Below, piece after piece: positions 1 to 8,003 of a stretch of DNA of 64,000 nt (the first letter of the stretch is position 1; each line of letters starts with the position of its first letter). Both the position numbers and the translations under genes were made by a program. Under the pieces are notes generated by a model. It was not told the DNA's origin. It worked only from the letters and a program-made list of their open reading frames with translations, and searched no databases. The stretch is from Amorphoplanes friuliensis DSM 7358 (GTDB lineage Bacteria; Actinomycetota; Actinomycetes; Mycobacteriales; Micromonosporaceae), in the NCBI RefSeq assembly GCF_000494755.1, contig NC_022657.1:3138001-3202000 (forward strand), given 5' to 3'.

Positions 1-1
1 G

Positions 2-484
2 GCGATCGACTCGGCGCCGTTCCGCGGTGTTCTCCCGCTGCCCTTCTCCGCCCTGAAGGCCTCGTCACCGGTTCTCGGCAACCCGCTGAACCGGCACCGG
101 GCCATCCCGCTGACCTACGACCAGTTCCGGTTCGCGTTTGCCAGTGCGGTCACCGAGGACGAGGCGCAGCAGCTCTACAAGGAGTTCGCGGTGCCCGCGT
201 CCGGCGAGCCGCTCTTCCAGGCGGCCGCGGCCAACCTCAACCCGTGGACCGAGGCCAAGGCCGACTACCGGAACCCGGACCGCGGGCCGCTGCTGATCAT
301 CGAGGGCATCGGGGACAACACGTCGCCGCCGGCGATCAACCGGGCTGCCTACAAGCTGCAGTCGGACAACGCCGGCACCACCGAGATCGCGTCGCTGGAC
401 AACCGTGGCCACTCCCTGACCATCGACAGCGGCTGGCGCGAGGTCTGCGACACCGCCCTTTCCTTCATCCGGAGGTTCGCGTGA
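2..484 (+). CDS. alpha/beta hydrolase, C-terminal part (5' end outside window)
   Basis: The reading frame is open from the first bases of the window and stops at 482-484, so only about the last 160 codons are present. The tail carries the two late members of an alpha/beta-hydrolase triad: an Asp in GDNTSPP after a beta strand (LLIIEGIGD) and a His in NRGHSLTID near the C-terminus. This is the usual spacing for the family. The nucleophile elbow would lie upstream of the window, so I cannot say whether the enzyme is an esterase, lipase or haloperoxidase-like protein. Its stop overlaps the GTG of the next hydrolase by 4 bp (GTGA), so the two are almost certainly translated from one message. Confidence 0.8.
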   Translation, partial: AIDSAPFRGVLPLPFSALKASSPVLGNPLNRHRAIPLTYDQFRFAFASAVTEDEAQQLYKEFAVPASGEPLFQAAAANLNPWTEAKADYRNPDRGPLLIIEGIGDNTSPPAINRAAYKLQSDNAGTTEIASLDNRGHSLTIDSGWREVCDTALSFIRRFA

Positions 485-1296
485 GACGCAAACTGTTCGC
501 CGGCCTGGCGGCCCTGACCCTCGCGGTGGGCGTCTCGCTCACCGTTGCCACCCAGGCCGAGGCCCATCGGACCAAGCCGACCATCGTGTTCGTCCACGGC
601 GCGTTCGCGGACGCGTCCGGTTTCGGCGCCAGCATCAAGGCGCTGCAGAAGCTCGGCTACCCGGTGATGGCACCGGCCAACCCGCTGCGCGGTCTCGCCG
701 GTGACTCCGCGTACGTAAAATCCGTGATCAGCCAGATCCCGGGTCCGATCGTCCTGGTCGGTCACTCGTACGGCGGCGCGGTCATCACCAACGCGGCCAC
801 GGGGAACCCCAATGTGAAGTCGCTGGTCTACATCGCCGCGTACGCGCTGGACGAGGGTGAGGCCGTGTTCCAGGCCAACAGCCTCGGCGGTGGCCACTCC
901 GACCTGCTGGAGAACGTCGAGTACCGAACCTTCCCAGGGGCGGGACCGTTGCCTCCGGAGGCCGGTGGCGGTGTCGACGCGGATGCATACATCAAGCAGT
1001 CGTCGTTCCGCCAGATCTTCGCCGCGGACGTGCCCGCCTCGGAGGCGGCGCTGATGGCCGCTGCCCAGCGGCCGGCGGCGGTCAGCTCGCTGCTCTACCC
1101 GTCCGGGCCGCCGGCGTGGAAGTCCGTGCCCTCCTGGTACCTGGTGGCGAAGGACGACAAGGCGATTCCGCCGGAGGCCGAGCGGTTCATGGCCAGGCGC
1201 GCCAAGGCCCACACGATCGAGATCAGCAGCTCGCACGCCGCGATGGTGAGCAACCCGAAGGCCGTCACCGGCCTCGTTCTCGCCGCCGCGAAGTAA
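481..1296 (+). CDS. secreted alpha/beta hydrolase (salicylate esterase / EstC-like)
   Basis: 271 aa. The GTG at 481 is chosen because GGAGG sits at 471-475 and it overlaps the upstream stop (GTGA). The N-terminus is a signal peptide: MRRK, a hydrophobic stretch to about residue 25, then a cleavage site after AEA. The mature part starts with the oxyanion strand IVFVHGAFADAS and has the nucleophile motif GHSYGG, a late Asp (AKDDKAIPP) and a catalytic His (SSSHAAMVSNP). This pattern fits the small EstC / plant-MES-like esterases that cleave methyl or aryl esters. A cytoplasmic paralogue lacking the signal peptide lies at 59948-60673, with the same GHSYGG and SNP tail. The substrate is unknown; location outside the membrane is inferred from the leader. 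Confidence 0.85.
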   Translation: MRRKLFAGLAALTLAVGVSLTVATQAEAHRTKPTIVFVHGAFADASGFGASIKALQKLGYPVMAPANPLRGLAGDSAYVKSVISQIPGPIVLVGHSYGGAVITNAATGNPNVKSLVYIAAYALDEGEAVFQANSLGGGHSDLLENVEYRTFPGAGPLPPEAGGGVDADAYIKQSSFRQIFAADVPASEAALMAAAQRPAAVSSLLYPSGPPAWKSVPSWYLVAKDDKAIPPEAERFMARRAKAHTIEISSSHAAMVSNPKAVTGLVLAAAK

Positions 1297-1364
1297 GGGG
1301 GTAGCAGGTCTGCCCGGGTCCGATTCCGACCCGGGCGGGCGGCTTCCTGGTGACCGTGGTCACT

Positions 1365-1416
1365 TACCTTGAACATTCAAGCTCGCGGTGTCACAGTTAC
1401 CTTGAATGTTCAAGCT
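1365..1416 (+). promoter_or_regulatory. twin palindromic operators before the azoreductase gene
   Basis: Two near-identical elements, CTTGAACATTCAAG at 1368-1381 and CTTGAATGTTCAAG at 1401-1414. Each is a 6-2-6 palindrome (CTTGAA-NN-TTCAAG) and their centres are 33 bp apart, about three helical turns. The flanks are also repeated (TTAC before and CT after). Winged-helix MarR-type dimers commonly bind sites of this size; the MarR gene at 2346 is the obvious candidate ligand, but that is inference. Confidence 0.6.
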
Positions 1417-1435
1417 GCGACCTCGGGAGCTAGCC

Positions 1436-2065
1436 ATGTCCGTCCTTCGAATCGACGCCAGCATCCAGGGAGACCGTTCCGCCAGCAGTGCGCTGGCCGA
1501 CACCGCCGAGGCGGAATGGCTGGCGGCCCGCCCGCAGGCAACGTTCGTGCGCCGTCACCTCGGCGCCGAGCCGCTGCCCTCCGATGCCTGGGCCCAGGCG
1601 GCATTCGGCAATTTCACGCCGGAGGACCAGCGCACCGAGAGCCAGCGCGAGGCGATCGCGCTGGCTCGGAAGCTGGCTGGTGAGCTGCGGGATTCCGACG
1701 GAGCGATCCTCGCTCTGCCGCTGTACAACTGGGGTGTCTCGCAGCACGTCAAGATCTGGATCGACCTGGTCATGGCCGGTGGTGTGCACAGCGAGCGCCT
1801 GCTCGACGGCAAGCCGACCATCCTGGTCACCTCGCGCGGCGGCGGTTACGGCCCGGGCACCCCGCGGGAGGGCTGGGACCACAACACCGGTTTCCTCCGC
1901 CACGTGATCGCGGACGTGTGGGGTGCGGACCTGACCGTGGTCGAGCAGGAGCTGACCCTGGCCGCGGTCACGCCGGCGATGGCCGAGCTGCTCGAGACCG
2001 CCGAGAACCTGCAGCGGACCGCGCACGAGGCTGCCGCTCAGGCCGGCCGCAAACTCGCCGTCTGA
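1436..2065 (+). CDS. azoR: FMN-dependent NADH-azoreductase / quinone reductase
   Basis: 209 aa, flavodoxin_2 (AzoR) family. The ATG at 1436 has GGGAG at 1425-1429; an in-frame ATG at 1406 would lie inside the second operator and is rejected. The N-terminal strand-loop RIDASIQGDRSAS is the FMN-phosphate loop, and ALPLYNWGVSQHVKIWID matches the family's second flavin-binding segment. GGGYGPGTPREGWDHNT is the third loop near the flavin. Family members transfer two electrons from NAD(P)H to quinones and azo compounds in the cytoplasm as a detoxification step. The twin palindromes upstream and a MarR gene downstream suggest induction by electrophiles or quinones. Monocistronic as far as can be seen. 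Confidence 0.82.
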   Translation: MSVLRIDASIQGDRSASSALADTAEAEWLAARPQATFVRRHLGAEPLPSDAWAQAAFGNFTPEDQRTESQREAIALARKLAGELRDSDGAILALPLYNWGVSQHVKIWIDLVMAGGVHSERLLDGKPTILVTSRGGGYGPGTPREGWDHNTGFLRHVIADVWGADLTVVEQELTLAAVTPAMAELLETAENLQRTAHEAAAQAGRKLAV

Positions 2066-2127
2066 CCGGCCGGCCCACCGCCCGGCGGGCGAACCGCCTG
2101 CCGGGCCGGCCCCCGAAAGACGCGGCT

Positions 2128-2279
2128 GGGCCGGCGTCCAGGAAGACAGGGCCGGCGTTCAAGAAAGATGCGGCTGGGCCTGCGTCCAGGAAGACAGGGT
2201 CGGGCCGGCGTTCAAGAAGACGCGGCCGGGACGGCGTCCAGGAAGACAGGGCCGGGCCGGCGCCCGGGAAGACAGCCCC
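2128..2279 (+). repeat. 26-bp imperfect tandem repeat array (six copies)
   Basis: Units begin near 2128, 2150, 2176, 2202, 2228 and 2254; the first interval is 22 bp and the rest 26 bp. The unit alternates two versions around GGCCGGCGTCCAGGAAGACA and GGCCGGCGTTCAAGAA. The array fills the gap between the azoreductase stop and the MarR promoter region. Because 26 is not a multiple of three, the repeat is unlikely to encode a repeated peptide. It is probably a slipped-strand minisatellite. Confidence 0.75.
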
Positions 2280-2345
2280 GGTCTCAAGATCGGCGGGTGC
2301 CATACTGGCGGTATTGGTCACCAGAGCGCCGAAGAGGTCCAGGAC

Positions 2346-2879
2346 GTGCAGGACGAGCAGGTACCGTGGCTGAGCTCCCAGGAGACCGCTGCCTGGGTCT
2401 ACACGGTCGGCGTGATGATGGCGCTCCCGGCAGCGATCGACGCACAGCTCAAGCGGGACGCCGGCATCAACTTCTTCGAGTATTCGATCCTGGTGACTCT
2501 GGAACGCGCACCCGACCGGACCGCGCAGATGACCACCCTGGCCTTCCTGACGGGTGGTTCCTTGTCCCGGCTCTCGCACGCCGTCGGGCGTCTGGAGAAG
2601 CAGGGCTGGGTCTACCGCAAAGGTAAGACGCGCGGCATCGAGGCGGTCCTGACGGATGCCGGTCTGGCTCACCTGGTCTCGGCGGCCCCCGGGCACGTCC
2701 GCGAGGTCCGCCGGGTTTTCCTCGACACCCTGAGCCCCGAGCAGGTGGGCCAGCTGAAACAGATCTTCGGTCAGATCCTGAACGTCGCGGCACCGTCCAC
2801 AGCAGCCCTGCTGAAGCAGTTCCTCGACCAGGCCGAGCACCAGGCCGAGCACCAGGCCGAGCACCAGGCCGAGCACTAG
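2346..2879 (+). CDS. MarR-family transcriptional regulator with QAEH-repeat tail
   Basis: 177 aa. The GTG at 2346 is preceded by GAAGAGG at 2331-2337. Residues about 40-150 form the MarR winged helix: helix LEYSILVTLERAP-like dimer part, recognition region GSLSRLSHAVGRLEKQGWV, and wing KGKTRGIEAVLTDAG. MarR dimers usually repress a neighbouring detoxification gene and leave DNA on binding a phenolic or oxidant ligand. The azoreductase just upstream, with two palindromic sites, is the likely target. The last 16 residues are four exact copies of QAEH encoded by a 12-bp tandem repeat that runs up to the stop codon. This is an unusual, possibly metal-binding or simply unstable tail. Confidence 0.85.
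   Translation: MQDEQVPWLSSQETAAWVYTVGVMMALPAAIDAQLKRDAGINFFEYSILVTLERAPDRTAQMTTLAFLTGGSLSRLSHAVGRLEKQGWVYRKGKTRGIEAVLTDAGLAHLVSAAPGHVREVRRVFLDTLSPEQVGQLKQIFGQILNVAAPSTAALLKQFLDQAEHQAEHQAEHQAEH
2829..2876 (+). repeat. 12-bp in-frame tandem repeat (4 copies) encoding QAEH
   Basis: CAGGCCGAGCAC is repeated four times without a mismatch, directly before the TAG at 2877-2879. It adds a His/Glu-rich tail to the MarR protein. Exact copies mean a recent or actively slipping repeat. Confidence 0.9.
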
Positions 2880-2891
2880 CCGAGGACAGGG

Positions 2892-3770
2892 TCACGCAGC
2901 GCGGAAACGTCCCGGTGAGACGTTGTACCGGCGGCGGAAGGCGGCCGCGAACGCGAACTCCGTCGAATAGCCGACCTTCCGGGCGATCCCGGCCAGCGGT
3001 ACGTCGGAGCGGCGCAGCAATCCCGCACCCATGTCGAGGCGCCAATTGATCAGGTACGCCATCGGTGACGTGCCCACCGAGGCGGTGAAGCGACGGTTGA
3101 ACGCCGTGCGCGACATCCCGGCCACCTCGCTGAGCTCCTGCACGGTCCATTTGTGTTCCGGACGGGTGTGGATCTCGTGCAGCGCGTCGGCTATGCCGGG
3201 GTCGGTGTTCGGGGGCCAGCCGGCGAGGCGGCCGTGCTCCTGCAGGTGACGCAGGATGTGCACGAGCATGAGGTCGATCAGGGCCGACCGGCCGGCGCCG
3301 GTGCCCGGTCCCGGCTCGGTGTAATCGGAGTGCAGCATCTCCACGAGGGCCTGCAGCTGCGGGTGGCGCTCGTAGTCAGGGGTGAACGTGACGACTTCCG
3401 GGAGGTGCCGGAGGAAGCCGGGGACCTTGCCGAACTCCAGCGGATAGCCGCCGCAGAGGAATTCGAACTCGACGGGTGCCGGCGGTGGCGGCACGTCGGC
3501 CAGCACGATCGGTGGCAGCTCCGCGAGGGCGCGCGGTGACCGCGCGAGACCGAACTCGGCACCGGAGGCCGTGAAGACGACATCGCCCGGCCGGATCGCG
3601 ACCGGGGGTGCTGACTGCGTGATGAGCCAGCCCTCGCCGGACAGCATGACGTGGAACCCGAGCACGGGGAACTTCGGGAAGCGCACACCGTAGGCGTTGG
3701 CTTCGGCGACCCGGCGACCGTTGGCGCGGCCGATCCGCGCACTGCTGATCGTCGCCGTGATCATGTCCAT
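2892..3770 (-). CDS. AraC-family regulator with N-terminal cupin domain
   Basis: 292 aa. The N-terminal half (about 30-150) is a cupin_6-type sensor (FHVMLSGEGWLI, IRPGDVVFTASG), as in AraC regulators of aldo-keto reductase or oxidoreductase genes. The C-terminal 100 residues hold two helix-turn-helix units: LSEVAGMSRTAFNRRF and the second at LAGIARKVGYSTEFAFAAAF, ending in the classic YNVSPGRFR. It is transcribed away from the flavin oxygenase gene at 3852, with an 81-bp gap containing a 7-8-7 inverted repeat. Divergent control of that gene is the simplest inference. The effector is unknown. Confidence 0.88.
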   Translation of the reverse strand: MDMITATISSARIGRANGRRVAEANAYGVRFPKFPVLGFHVMLSGEGWLITQSAPPVAIRPGDVVFTASGAEFGLARSPRALAELPPIVLADVPPPPAPVEFEFLCGGYPLEFGKVPGFLRHLPEVVTFTPDYERHPQLQALVEMLHSDYTEPGPGTGAGRSALIDLMLVHILRHLQEHGRLAGWPPNTDPGIADALHEIHTRPEHKWTVQELSEVAGMSRTAFNRRFTASVGTSPMAYLINWRLDMGAGLLRRSDVPLAGIARKVGYSTEFAFAAAFRRRYNVSPGRFRAA

Positions 3771-3783
3771 TCGTCACATGCTA

Positions 3784-3805
3784 ACCGGAAGCGTATTTTT
3801 CCGGT
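3784..3805. promoter_or_regulatory. inverted repeat in araC / oxygenase divergent promoter
   Basis: ACCGGAA (3784-3790), an AT-rich 8-nt spacer and TTCCGGT (3799-3805) form a perfect 7-8-7 inverted repeat midway between the two divergent start codons. It is a candidate operator for the AraC protein or another regulator of this pair. AraC proteins more often use direct repeats, so the link is tentative. Confidence 0.4.
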
Positions 3806-3851
3806 CCGGACGAACATGGCTGCGGGCCGGGTCCGGTGCTTCGGTTGACTC

Positions 3852-4895
3852 ATGATCGACATTTTGGCCGCGAACGCGGAGAAGACCGAAGCGCAGGAGC
3901 GGCCCACCGCGGAGAGTCTGCAGGCCGCGCGGGCTGCGGGGGCCTTTGCCCTCGGGACACCTGCGGAGTACGGGGGCGCCGCCGCGAGCGCCACGGTCGC
4001 CGTGCGCACGCTCGCCGCTATGGGCCGGGCCTGCCCTTCCACGGCCTGGATCGCGGGTACCTGCCTGACCGGCAAGCTCCTGGTCGCCCGGGGCGCAAAC
4101 TTCAGCGAGCCGGCGCGGCGGGAGTTCTTCGCCGACCCGGACGTCCTGATCTGCGGATCGGGTGTGCCGGGCGGCCGTGGTGTGGCCGGCCCGGACGGCG
4201 TCCGGGTCACCGGCCGCTGGCCCAACGTCTCCGGCTGCGAGGACGCGGCCTGGGCCGGCCTGGCGGTGATGGTCGACGGGACTTTCTCGTACGCACAGAT
4301 CCCGCTGGCCGACCTGACCATCGACCGCACCTGGCAGATGGCCGGCATGCGCGGCACCGGTAGTCACACGGTTGTCGCCGACGACGTGCTGGTTCCCGCG
4401 GAGCTCATCCGGCCGCTGCAGCTCCCGCCCGACCCCGGCACCCTGCAGTTCTTCGGGCTCACTGTCCTGGGCCCAGTGGTGGGGGCGACGTTCGGCGCGC
4501 TCGACGTGATCACGGCGATGTTCGCCTCGGACCGCAAACCGTTCATGACGGCCTACTCCCGCATGGCTGAGTCGCCTGGTGCGCGGCACTGGCTGGCCGA
4601 GGCGACCACGCTGGCGCAGCGGGCCGAGCGCACGATGCTGTCCGTGGCCGCGGAGCTGGACGGCGGCGCGGAACTGACCCCTCTGGACGCCTCCCGGCTG
4701 CACTTGACCATGAGTGAGGCCGGTCGTGACTGTCGCGCCGCGGTCGAGCGGATGCTGGACCTGCACGGTTCGAGCGGCTTCCGGACGGCTCAGCCGCTGC
4801 AGCGTTTCTGGCGGGACGTGGCGGTGGGCAGCCGGCACCCGCACCTCAACCCCTACCTGGCGATGGAGGGCTACGGCACCGCCGTCGCCGGCTGA
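3852..4895 (+). CDS. acyl-CoA dehydrogenase-fold flavin-dependent oxygenase (HsaA-like)
   Basis: 347 aa. It has the acyl-CoA dehydrogenase architecture: helical N-domain with LGTPAEYGGAAAS, middle beta domain (GSGVPGGRGVAGPDGVRVTGRWPNVSGCEDAAW and the strand around MRGTGSHTVVADDVLVP), and a C-terminal four-helix bundle (MLDLHGSSGFRTAQPLQRFWRDV). GSGSHT-like loop plus the RFWRD segment are typical of the group-D flavin monooxygenases and indigo-forming oxygenases rather than of true beta-oxidation dehydrogenases, which have a catalytic Glu that I do not see. It would use reduced flavin from a partner reductase. No reductase is adjacent. Regulation by the divergent AraC protein is likely. Confidence 0.72.
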   Translation: MIDILAANAEKTEAQERPTAESLQAARAAGAFALGTPAEYGGAAASATVAVRTLAAMGRACPSTAWIAGTCLTGKLLVARGANFSEPARREFFADPDVLICGSGVPGGRGVAGPDGVRVTGRWPNVSGCEDAAWAGLAVMVDGTFSYAQIPLADLTIDRTWQMAGMRGTGSHTVVADDVLVPAELIRPLQLPPDPGTLQFFGLTVLGPVVGATFGALDVITAMFASDRKPFMTAYSRMAESPGARHWLAEATTLAQRAERTMLSVAAELDGGAELTPLDASRLHLTMSEAGRDCRAAVERMLDLHGSSGFRTAQPLQRFWRDVAVGSRHPHLNPYLAMEGYGTAVAG

Positions 4896-4903
4896 TGCGC
4901 GTG

Positions 4904-4941
4904 TCCGCGATGACCCACCGGCAGCGGCGGGTCATCGCGGA
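4904..4941. terminator. bidirectional hairpin terminator
   Basis: CCGCGATGACCC (4905-4916) pairs perfectly with GGGTCATCGCGG (4929-4940), extended by one T-A pair, around a 12-nt loop. It sits between the convergent stops at 4895 and 4958, so it can serve both transcripts. A TCTTCTCCC run follows on the plus strand; there is no clean U-tract, as usual in this GC range. Confidence 0.75.
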
Positions 4942-4957
4942 TCTTCTCCCGCAGCCG

Positions 4958-6064
4958 TTACGGCGCCGGCAGGTCGGTCCGGGTCTGGATGAGCTCGGCG
5001 CCGACAGCGGGTGCGGTGTCGGAGTCCGGCCGGACGAGCTCGGCGCGTACATCGTGCATCTCGAGCTCACCGCGAAGGATCTCCTCGGCGAAATGGCAGG
5101 CCACCCGCTGCCCGGTGTCGTCGAAGACGCGCAGCTCCGGTCGTTCCTCGGCGCAGCGCTGCTGCGACCAGGGGCAGCGGGTGCGGAAGCGGCACCCGCT
5201 CGGCGGTGCCGCCGGAGACGGCAGGTCGCCGGCCAGCAGGATCCGCTCGCGCCGGTCCTCCACCTGCGGGTCGGGGATGGGCACGGCCGAGAGCAGAGCC
5301 TTCGTGTACGGGTGCAGCGGCCGTTCGTAGAGCTGGTCGCCGTCCGCCTCCTCGACCAGTGATCCGAGGTACATCACGCCGATCGTGTCGGAGATGTGCC
5401 GGACGACCGCCAGGTCGTGCGCGATCACCAGGTAGGTCAGCCCGAGCGAGTCCTGCAGGTCGCCGAGCAGGTTGATCACCTGAGCCTGGATCGACACGTC
5501 GAGCGCGGACACCGGTTCGTCGGCGACGATCAGCTCGGGACCGAGGACCAGGGCGCGGGCGATGCCGATGCGCTGGCGCTGCCCGCCGGAGAACTCGTGC
5601 GGGTAATTGTTCAGCGCCGACGCGGGCAGACCGACCGAGTCCAGAGTGGACCTCAGTCGTCGCTGCACGTCGGCCTTGTCCTTGTGCAGGCCGTGTGCCT
5701 TGAGACCCTCGACGAGCAGGGACTCCACCGACTGCCGCGGGTCGAGGCTCGACATCGGGTCCTGGAAGACCATCTGGATACGCCGGCGGAACAGCCGCAT
5801 CTTCTCGCCCTGGAGCGCGCGGACGTCCGTACCGTCGAAGGTGATCGTGCCGCTGGTCGGCTCGACCAGGCGCAGCAGGCCGCGGCCCAGCGTGGTCTTG
5901 CCGCACCCGGACTCGCCGACCAGGCCGTACGTCTCGCCCCGGCGGACCTTCAGCGACACACCGTCGACGGCGTACACGTGGCCGACCGTACGGTCGAAGA
6001 GCAGTCCGCTCTTGATCGGGAAGTGGACCTTGAGATCGTCGATCTCGAGAAGTGCGTCGCTCAC
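4958..6064 (-). CDS. oligopeptide ABC transporter ATPase (DppF/OppF type)
   Basis: 368 aa. The GTG at 6064 overlaps the upstream stop (GTGA). Motifs in order: Walker [12 protein letters not shown], signature [15 protein letters not shown], Walker [13 protein letters not shown], switch His in VIAHDLAVV, then the C-terminal oligopeptide/dipeptide extension with Cys residues in [14 protein letters not shown]. The Opp/Dpp/App importers use two different ATPases; this one is last in the operon and pairs with the protein at 6061-7053. It energises uptake of peptides delivered by the lipoprotein at 9090. Ends at the shared terminator at 4904-4941. Substrate range cannot be read from the sequence. 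Confidence 0.9.
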   Translation of the reverse strand: MSDALLEIDDLKVHFPIKSGLLFDRTVGHVYAVDGVSLKVRRGETYGLVGESGCGKTTLGRGLLRLVEPTSGTITFDGTDVRALQGEKMRLFRRRIQMVFQDPMSSLDPRQSVESLLVEGLKAHGLHKDKADVQRRLRSTLDSVGLPASALNNYPHEFSGGQRQRIGIARALVLGPELIVADEPVSALDVSIQAQVINLLGDLQDSLGLTYLVIAHDLAVVRHISDTIGVMYLGSLVEEADGDQLYERPLHPYTKALLSAVPIPDPQVEDRRERILLAGDLPSPAAPPSGCRFRTRCPWSQQRCAEERPELRVFDDTGQRVACHFAEEILRGELEMHDVRAELVRPDSDTAPAVGAELIQTRTDLPAP

Positions 6065-7053
6065 GCCGGCACCTCCTGCGGTACGGGGTTGGTGCACCGC
6101 AGCGCGCCGCCGCGGTAGGTGGGTTCGAGGGGGACCGTGTCACCGATGCAGTCGTCGATCACCCGGTCGCAGCGGGGTGCGAAGGCGCAGCCCTCCGGCC
6201 AGGGGATGTTGTCGCTGACCGAGCCACGGATCTGGTGCAGCCGCCCACCCCGGTCGGCGTCGAGACGGGGCACGGACTGCAGCAGCCCGTGGGTGTACGG
6301 GTGCCGGGGCTCGGCGAACAGGTCGTGGCGTTCGGCCCGCTCGACCACCTTGCCGGCGTAGAGGACGTTGACCGTGTCGCAGAGCCCGGCCACCACCCCC
6401 AGGTCGTGAGTGATCATGACCAGGGCCGTGCCGGAGTCGTCGACCAGTTCCTTGAGCAGCGTGAGGATCTGCGCCTGGATGGTCACGTCCAGCGCCGTGG
6501 TCGGCTCGTCGGCGATCAGCAGGCGCGGCTTGCAGGCCAGGGCGATGGCGATCAGGGCCCGCTGCCGCATGCCACCGGAGAGCTGGTGCGGAAACTCCTT
6601 GAGCCGCCGCGCCGGGTCGGGGATGCCCACCGCGTCGAGCAGTCCCCGGGCTTCCCGCAGCGCCGCCTGCCGGGTCCGGCCCTGGTGGCGTTCGAGCACC
6701 TCGGCCACCTGGACGCCCAGCGGGATCACCGGGTTCAGCGAGGACAGCGGGTCCTGGAAGATCATGCCGATGTCCCGCCCGCGCCGGTCGCGCAGGTCCT
6801 GCGGACGCAGCTTGAGCAGGTCGGTGTCCTCGAAGCGGACCTCGCCGGTGACGGTGTTGCCACGGCGGGGGAGCAGGCCCATGATCGCCAGGCTGGTCAC
6901 CGACTTGCCGCACCCGGACTCGCCGACCAGCCCGACCGTCTGGCCGGGTTCCACGGTGAAGCTGACGCCGTCCACCGCGGTGACGGGCCGGGTGCCCTTG
7001 CGCTGGAAGACGACCGACAGGTCACGAACGTCGAGCAATGGCATGACAGTCAC
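6061..7053 (-). CDS. oligopeptide ABC transporter ATPase (DppD/OppD type)
   Basis: 330 aa. The GTG at 7053 overlaps the permease stop (GTGA); an ATG nine bases further in (7044) is the alternative. Walker [13 protein letters not shown]-loop [12 protein letters not shown], signature [15 protein letters not shown], Walker [14 protein letters not shown]-loop MITHDLGVV. The C-terminal oligo_HPY extension holds [15 protein letters not shown]. It forms the heterodimeric motor with the next gene product under the two permeases. Fifth of a strictly coupled run: every junction from 8003 down is a 4-bp overlap, which argues for fixed subunit ratios. Confidence 0.9.
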   Translation of the reverse strand: MTVMPLLDVRDLSVVFQRKGTRPVTAVDGVSFTVEPGQTVGLVGESGCGKSVTSLAIMGLLPRRGNTVTGEVRFEDTDLLKLRPQDLRDRRGRDIGMIFQDPLSSLNPVIPLGVQVAEVLERHQGRTRQAALREARGLLDAVGIPDPARRLKEFPHQLSGGMRQRALIAIALACKPRLLIADEPTTALDVTIQAQILTLLKELVDDSGTALVMITHDLGVVAGLCDTVNVLYAGKVVERAERHDLFAEPRHPYTHGLLQSVPRLDADRGGRLHQIRGSVSDNIPWPEGCAFAPRCDRVIDDCIGDTVPLEPTYRGGALRCTNPVPQEVPA

Positions 7054-8003
7054 CGCCGGTTCTTCGGGTCGAGGGCCTCGCGCATGCTCTCGCCGAGCAG
7101 GGTGAAGCCGAGGGCCACGGCGATGATCGCCAGGGCCGGGAAGTAGGCCAGCTCCGGGCGGACCTCGAAGTAACGGACGCCGTCCACACCGAGCATCAGG
7201 CCCCACTCGGCCCGGTTGATGTCCGGGTCCCCGAGACCCAGGAACGACAGTGCGGCCGCGTCCAGGATCGCCACCGCGAAGGTCAGGGTGGCCTGCACGA
7301 TGACCGCGGTGAGCGAGTTCGGCAGCATGTGCCGCAGCACGATGTCCCGCCTCTTCACGCCCAGTGCGCGGGCCGCGAGCACATGGTCGCTCTCGCGCTG
7401 GGCCAGCATCGATCCTCGGAGCAGCCGGGCGAAGATGGGCACATTGACGACCGCGACCGCGATGATCACCGTCCACTGCGTGGACCGGCTGGCCAGGGCG
7501 ACCAGGGTGATCGCCAGCAGCAGGCTGGGCAGGGCCAGCATCACGTCGGTGACACGCATGATCAGCACGTCCACCCAGCCGCCGACGGCGCCGGCGATCG
7601 CACCCAGCAGCACACCGAGCAGCAGGCCGATGAGCGTGGCGAGCACGCCGACGAAGAGCGTCTGCCGCGCGCCGTAGATCATCCGGGACGCGAAGTCGCG
7701 GCCCAGCGGGTCACTGCCGAGCGGATGTCCCGCGGTGGCGCCCGGGATCGAGTCGACGGTCAGGTCCCGGGTCAGCTCCGGGAACCGCTGCACCGGGTCG
7801 TGCGGCGCCACCAGCGGCGCGAAGATCGCGATGACCAGGAACAGCAGGATGATGGCCCCGCCGACGATCGCCGTGGGGTTGCGCAGCAGCCGGCGGCCGG
7901 CGTCGCGGATCAGGCTGACCCCGCCGGCTTCCGACGTACGGGCGGTCAGCTCCTCGATGCGGCGACGCTTGTGGTCGGCGAGTGTCGAGATCCCTCCGGT
8001 CAC
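7050..8003 (-). CDS. oligopeptide ABC transporter permease (DppC type)
   Basis: 317 aa. GTG at 8003 overlaps the DppB-type stop. After a cytoplasmic N-terminus (about 40 residues) comes the first helix AIVGGAIILLFLVIAIFAPL, then five more helices in the BPD_transp_1 domain. The EAA loop that docks on the ATPases is visible as ARALGVKRRDIVLRHMLPN. The N-terminal helix followed by a periplasmic-side segment (HDPVQRFPELT... GSDPLGRDFASRMIYG) is diagnostic of the OppC/DppC subfamily. It makes the transmembrane channel with the 8000-9007 product. Confidence 0.9.
   Translation of the reverse strand: MTGGISTLADHKRRRIEELTARTSEAGGVSLIRDAGRRLLRNPTAIVGGAIILLFLVIAIFAPLVAPHDPVQRFPELTRDLTVDSIPGATAGHPLGSDPLGRDFASRMIYGARQTLFVGVLATLIGLLLGVLLGAIAGAVGGWVDVLIMRVTDVMLALPSLLLAITLVALASRSTQWTVIIAVAVVNVPIFARLLRGSMLAQRESDHVLAARALGVKRRDIVLRHMLPNSLTAVIVQATLTFAVAILDAAALSFLGLGDPDINRAEWGLMLGVDGVRYFEVRPELAYFPALAIIAVALGFTLLGESMREALDPKNRR

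Noticed and set aside
1369..1683. Overlapping gene starting in the azoR operator
   Set aside because: Alternative frame of azoR with no ribosome site and a start inside the palindrome.
2128..2279. CRISPR array
   Set aside because: Units are contiguous and imperfect, with no unique spacers and no cas genes.
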